Positions 60,262-64,000 of a stretch of DNA of 64,000 bases are shown here, one piece after another (the first letter of the stretch is position 1; every line of letters starts with the position of its first letter). Origin of the DNA: Acanthochromis polyacanthus (lineage: Eukaryota; Chordata; Actinopteri; Pomacentridae); contig NC_067123.1 in assembly GCF_021347895.1 (NCBI RefSeq), positions 806,001 through 870,000 on the forward strand, written 5' to 3'. The notes under the pieces are model-generated. The model ran no database searches, had not been told where the DNA came from, and worked only from the letters and a program-made list of their open reading frames with translations. A program made the translations under genes and the position numbers.

Positions 60262-63200
60262 CAGGGCCGTGCAGAGACCTTTGGAGGGGCAGGTGCTCAA
60301 AGTTCAAAGGGGGGCACATGGAGCACGAATTTGAAACACCATAAACATACCTACAATATACCTGGGTGAATTGTAGCAGCAGATATTCTTAAAGAATGAA
60401 ACATAAAATCACAACATACGACACACCTCATATCTTTGTTAGGAGGCAGTCTGTGTTTGACCTGATGGGGTTCATTGAACAGCTTTTGTTGAAGGGGTTG
60501 GTGAGGAGGCTGCTGCTACTGATGATGACACTGCTGGAGGTGGGCTGTATTGATCTGAGACTGTAGACACTAAAAAAAAAACATGGGAGAGATAGTAGCT
60601 GATTAAACAAGTGTTTTCTCATCATGAGAAGATGCAAAGATAACTGACATTGAAAATGGCTGACTGTGACCTACCATACTGCTGACTGTTTGTAGGAGAC
60701 TCCTGCTGAGAGGCTGCAGCCAGGCTGACTGTTTGAACTAAACAGAACTATTTGCTCATTCATAAACTGAAAGGGGAACATTAATGGGGGACCAGAATAA
60801 AGGAGAGGTGAAGGTACAGTCTATATCCACAAAGCCATAATTCAAGCTGTGCATTAATTTAGGACATAGGAAGATAATGTATGAAGTTGAATTTAGATCC
60901 CCATTAGACACTGGACTGTAACTGTGGCTGCTCTTCCTAGAGTCCTTGTTTTTTTAGTTAAAATAAAACTGGAGGACAAAAATTAAACAATTGTGACACC
61001 TCTTTATTTTAATTTCAAAACTTTATTTTTGTTTTCCAACCTCAAAACACAAACATGATTCCAACAAGAAATGCTATAATAATAATAATTTATTAAACTG
61101 AAAAGGGAACATTTATAATGAGATATAGAGAATAGAGGAGGGATGTGTGTGTGCTTGTCTGGGTCTGTGGTTTCTTTTTACACATCACAAAGTTGTGTTT
61201 TTCTTTGTTGCAGTTATAACAGCAACTTCCTGTTGCCCATGCCCTGAAAAATGTCAATGACCTCACTGTGGTTGATTGGAATATCCTTCTCAATTGCCAG
61301 CAGAAGAAGCTCTGACAACCTCTCTTCTGTGCAAAGGGTGCGAAGTTTTGTTTTCACCAGCTTCAGTTTTGAGAAAGAGCGTTCCACAGTTGCTGTAGAC
61401 ACCGGAAGTGTGCCGTATGTCTTCAGCAGCTCAGTCAAGTTAGGGAAAACCAGATGTGCATTGTTTTCTCTGACCGCTGAAAGAAGAGATGCTACACTGA
61501 CTGGTGAGGGGCATGAGTATGACATATGGAAGACCTTAAGCTCTGTCTGCAGTTTGTCTTCTTCTTCAATGTTGTAGAACTGGCAGAGTTTCTTCAGAGC
61601 TTGCAGTGCCTCTGTTGGAATTTTTGTTGTTTTCCAGTTCTCTGGGACTGTCAGGCAGTGGAGGGCATTCAAGATTTCCCATGTTGAGTTATCTTCTCCT
61701 TTAAAGCGTCTCTGAAGCTCTTGTGTCATCATGTCCACAAAAGCGTAATACACTTTAACACGGTAGTAGTCTTGCAAAGTAGGGAAAGTGTGGTCAGCAG
61801 TAGCTGCTGTGGCAATGACCTTGAACTTTGCTGGCATTTTCCTCCTCCTAGCTTGACCAGGAATCTCATTTGGCGGGTCCAGGCCCACTGATGCAGCCTT
61901 CTCTGTAGCCTGTTGATACATGTTTTCAAACTCTTCCTCTGTTCTGGTGTGGGCCAGCCTCTGAAAAACTCCATCAACAATTTTGTATGCTGCAGCCAGG
62001 TCTATGTCTTTCTGTTGCAAAGCATCAGAAGCCATTGCAGTCATCTGGAAGATTGGACAGGTGATCTCCAGACACAGGAAGAATTCAAAGTTGATGCTCT
62101 TGAGAAGGATCATTGCATCACCTGCTGAAGAGTCTGGGGATCTTGCTGTGTTATTTCTCAAGAAACTGCATGACAGCTGGGAGGACCTTTCTCAGAGTGC
62201 GAAGGGCAGTTTCTCTGCAAGCCCACCGTGTGTCTGACAGCTTCTGCAGCTCCAGTGGACGCTTATCGGGGTACATTGTCTTCTGCATTTCAATAAATGC
62301 AGAGTGTCGTTTTTGATGAGTTGGCCACAAAAGCATAAAGTTTTTCAACTAAGCTGAAAAAGCTGACAAACAGATGTTTGACTTTGCACTTTCAACTAAC
62401 ACCAGATTAAGGCAATGTGCCTGACAGTGTACATACAAGGCTTTCTGATTTCTTTTTAGGATTCTTGACTGAAGACCCTTAAAGCGTCCGCTCATGTTTG
62501 CAGCACCATCATACCCTTGACCCCGGATGTTTTCCAACTTCAGATTATTTTCTTCCAGGAGAGCTATGACTGTCTTTTCAAGAGCATCTCCACTTGTGAC
62601 CTGCACATTGCACACCTGCAGAAAGCGCTCCTTGATTTGCATGTTATGCACATATCTGATGACAAAAGAACCTGCTCAGTGTGTGCAGCATCTGTAGTTT
62701 CATCCATGAGAATGGAAAAGGTTTTGCTCTCTTGGATTTCTTTTGGATGGCCTGTTTTACTGATATGGCCAAAGCTTTGATCATATCATTTTGACTTCTG
62801 TTGGAGAGGAGTGAGACAGGAGGTCGTTTACCTGGTCCCTGCTTCTCTTTATGGCGTCCAGGTGGAATTTAATTACACTGTCATATTTGCTAAAAAGCTC
62901 CACCAACTCAAGGAAGTTACCTCGATTTTGGCTTGACAGGGTTTCATCATCTCCTCTAAAAGGCATACCCTGTCTTGCCAGATAAAGACTGATGGCTAGT
63001 AAGCGGGACAGAATTTCTCTGTTTTTTTCTCTTTCCTTGTCTTTTGCAGCTTGTAGTGCATGGTCACCCATTTTGAAAGCTGCCTCCAGTGAATTCTTTT
63101 TGTAAATGTTCCACCTCACCATACTACACATGTGAGATTCTGAGGCACTGTGCTCTTTAATCCTTTCCAGAGCCCTTTTCCACCGACTGACTCCTTCTGT

Positions 63201-64000
63201 TTTCCAGGTTTTGCGGCTTGCGTATTTTTGATCATTCACAAAAAGACGGCAGCTAAAACAAAACATGGCATTAAGACTTGGGGAGTATTCAAGCCATGGA
63301 TTATTCTCAAACCATTTCTTTTGAAATGACCGCCCCTCCTCATTTTTTGGAAATGATGAGAATGCGGGTTGACAGGGTCCAATATTGTTAGAAAACTGTA
63401 TGAAGGCCTCATCATATTTAATGTCGAATTGCAGAACATGGGCAGGATCATTTGGGTGGGTAAGTCCAAGTATGCCTGAGAATTTTTGCCTCCCTCTGGC
63501 TTCAGTCTCCTCTTGGCTTGATGCTCCCTCTACCTCAAGAGTTTGTGCCGTTTGTACTACAGTCTTTGCCTCTCTCACTCCAACCTCTGTCTCCTGGTTA
63601 GCTGCATCCTCTACATTAACATTCTCTATAGGCTCCTCAACAATTCCTGACACCTCTCCTCCAGCCTCTATCTCCTCCTGGCTTTCTGTTCCCAAACTCT
63701 CGATTTCCTGTGGCACAGTCCCTTCCTGTTTCTCTCCTTCCGTCTCCTCATCTGACCTGTCATGACTCACTCCCTGGTCATCTGGAAACAAGGCAAAATT
63801 TGCTCTTGATTGATCGAATTAACATCTCCTACACCTAATCAATAATAAACCCACCATACACAATGATCGATAATGTAACAGGACGACAACACTGAAATTG
63901 TGCTTCATATTGTTATCTCTAACCGAGCACCTCTGCAATGTAAATAGCTTGTACCTGTGTCATTCTTACCTTTTGTGTTCTTTGTGATCCAGCTGGTGAG
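60262..64000 (-). mobile_element. hAT element (TTF/ZMYM1-like), copy 3, inverted, incomplete
   Basis: Starts CAGGGCCGTGCAGAGACC and is the reverse complement of copies 1 and 2, continuing past the window end. The candidate target duplication is GACATTAC (60254-60261); its partner is outside. It has no Tc1 insertion. It differs from copy 1 by few substitutions and by six one-base homopolymer losses. Confidence 0.92.
61214..64000 (-). pseudogene. hAT transposase, copy 3, incomplete at window edge
   Basis: The gene enters the window in its first coding exon (64000-63970), has a consensus donor at 63969, and resumes at 63781. The same domains as in copy 1 follow: acidic linker, TTF zinc finger, MDETT-type core and dimerisation domain ending at 61214. 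One-base losses at about 62848, 62751, 62669, 62368, 62157 and 62136, and the shared A5 excess at 62313, break the frame. The losses all fall in short homopolymers, so some may be assembly errors. Confidence 0.88.

Overview
This window looks like a teleost fish chromosome, most likely a percomorph. The evidence is two MHC class I heavy-chain genes with fish-type domains, plus a dense load of typical fish repeats: Tc1-like and hAT DNA transposons, L1-like and other LINEs, a tRNA-derived SINE, a solo LTR and an endogenous retrovirus gag relic. Mobile DNA makes up most of the sequence. One 100-base assembly gap lies at 7470-7569.

Layout. 1-7470: the end of a hAT element, a dead Tc1 element (160-1737), a LINE relic, and a roughly 4 kb element with long degenerate inverted repeats. 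That element carries a broken gene of an unrecognised conserved family (5440-6545), and a second Tc1 element and a SINE sit inside it. 7925-26120: first unit of a tandem duplication, holding class I gene A (minus strand, 17540-26016). Its 3' side is filled with a rearranged Tc1, a retroviral gag relic split by a 1.6 kb Tc1 (12570-14194) and repeats; two hAT elements sit in its intron 3. 27455-43700: second unit, holding class I gene B (minus strand, 37288-43537). Its 3' flank carries a nested stack at 28195-35920: a hAT element that received a solo LTR in its terminal repeat, a long-inverted-repeat Tc1 relic, and a full-length 5.1 kb L1-like LINE with a 15 bp target duplication. 43700-46591: foldback DNA, a THAP-domain fragment and simple repeats. 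46592-55008: an 8.4 kb hAT element (TTF zinc finger, ZMYM1-like transposase) whose 3' part is duplicated in tandem; the first copy is split by a young Tc1. 55058-60261: a truncated L1-like ORF1 and a nearly intact LINE ORF (863 residues). 60262-64000: a third, inverted copy of the same hAT element running out of the window.

The two MHC genes are the only host genes I can support as probably functional. Both have a signal peptide, alpha1, alpha2, an immunoglobulin-type alpha3, a transmembrane exon and consistent phase-1 splice sites. Both look non-classical: key peptide-anchoring tyrosines are replaced, the second cysteine of the alpha2 disulfide is missing, and two extra cysteines appear in alpha1. 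They have unrelated first exons and promoters, different cytoplasmic tails, and one mutated splice site each. The paralogous copies, and the hAT copies, provide empty sites that confirm many of the insertions directly.
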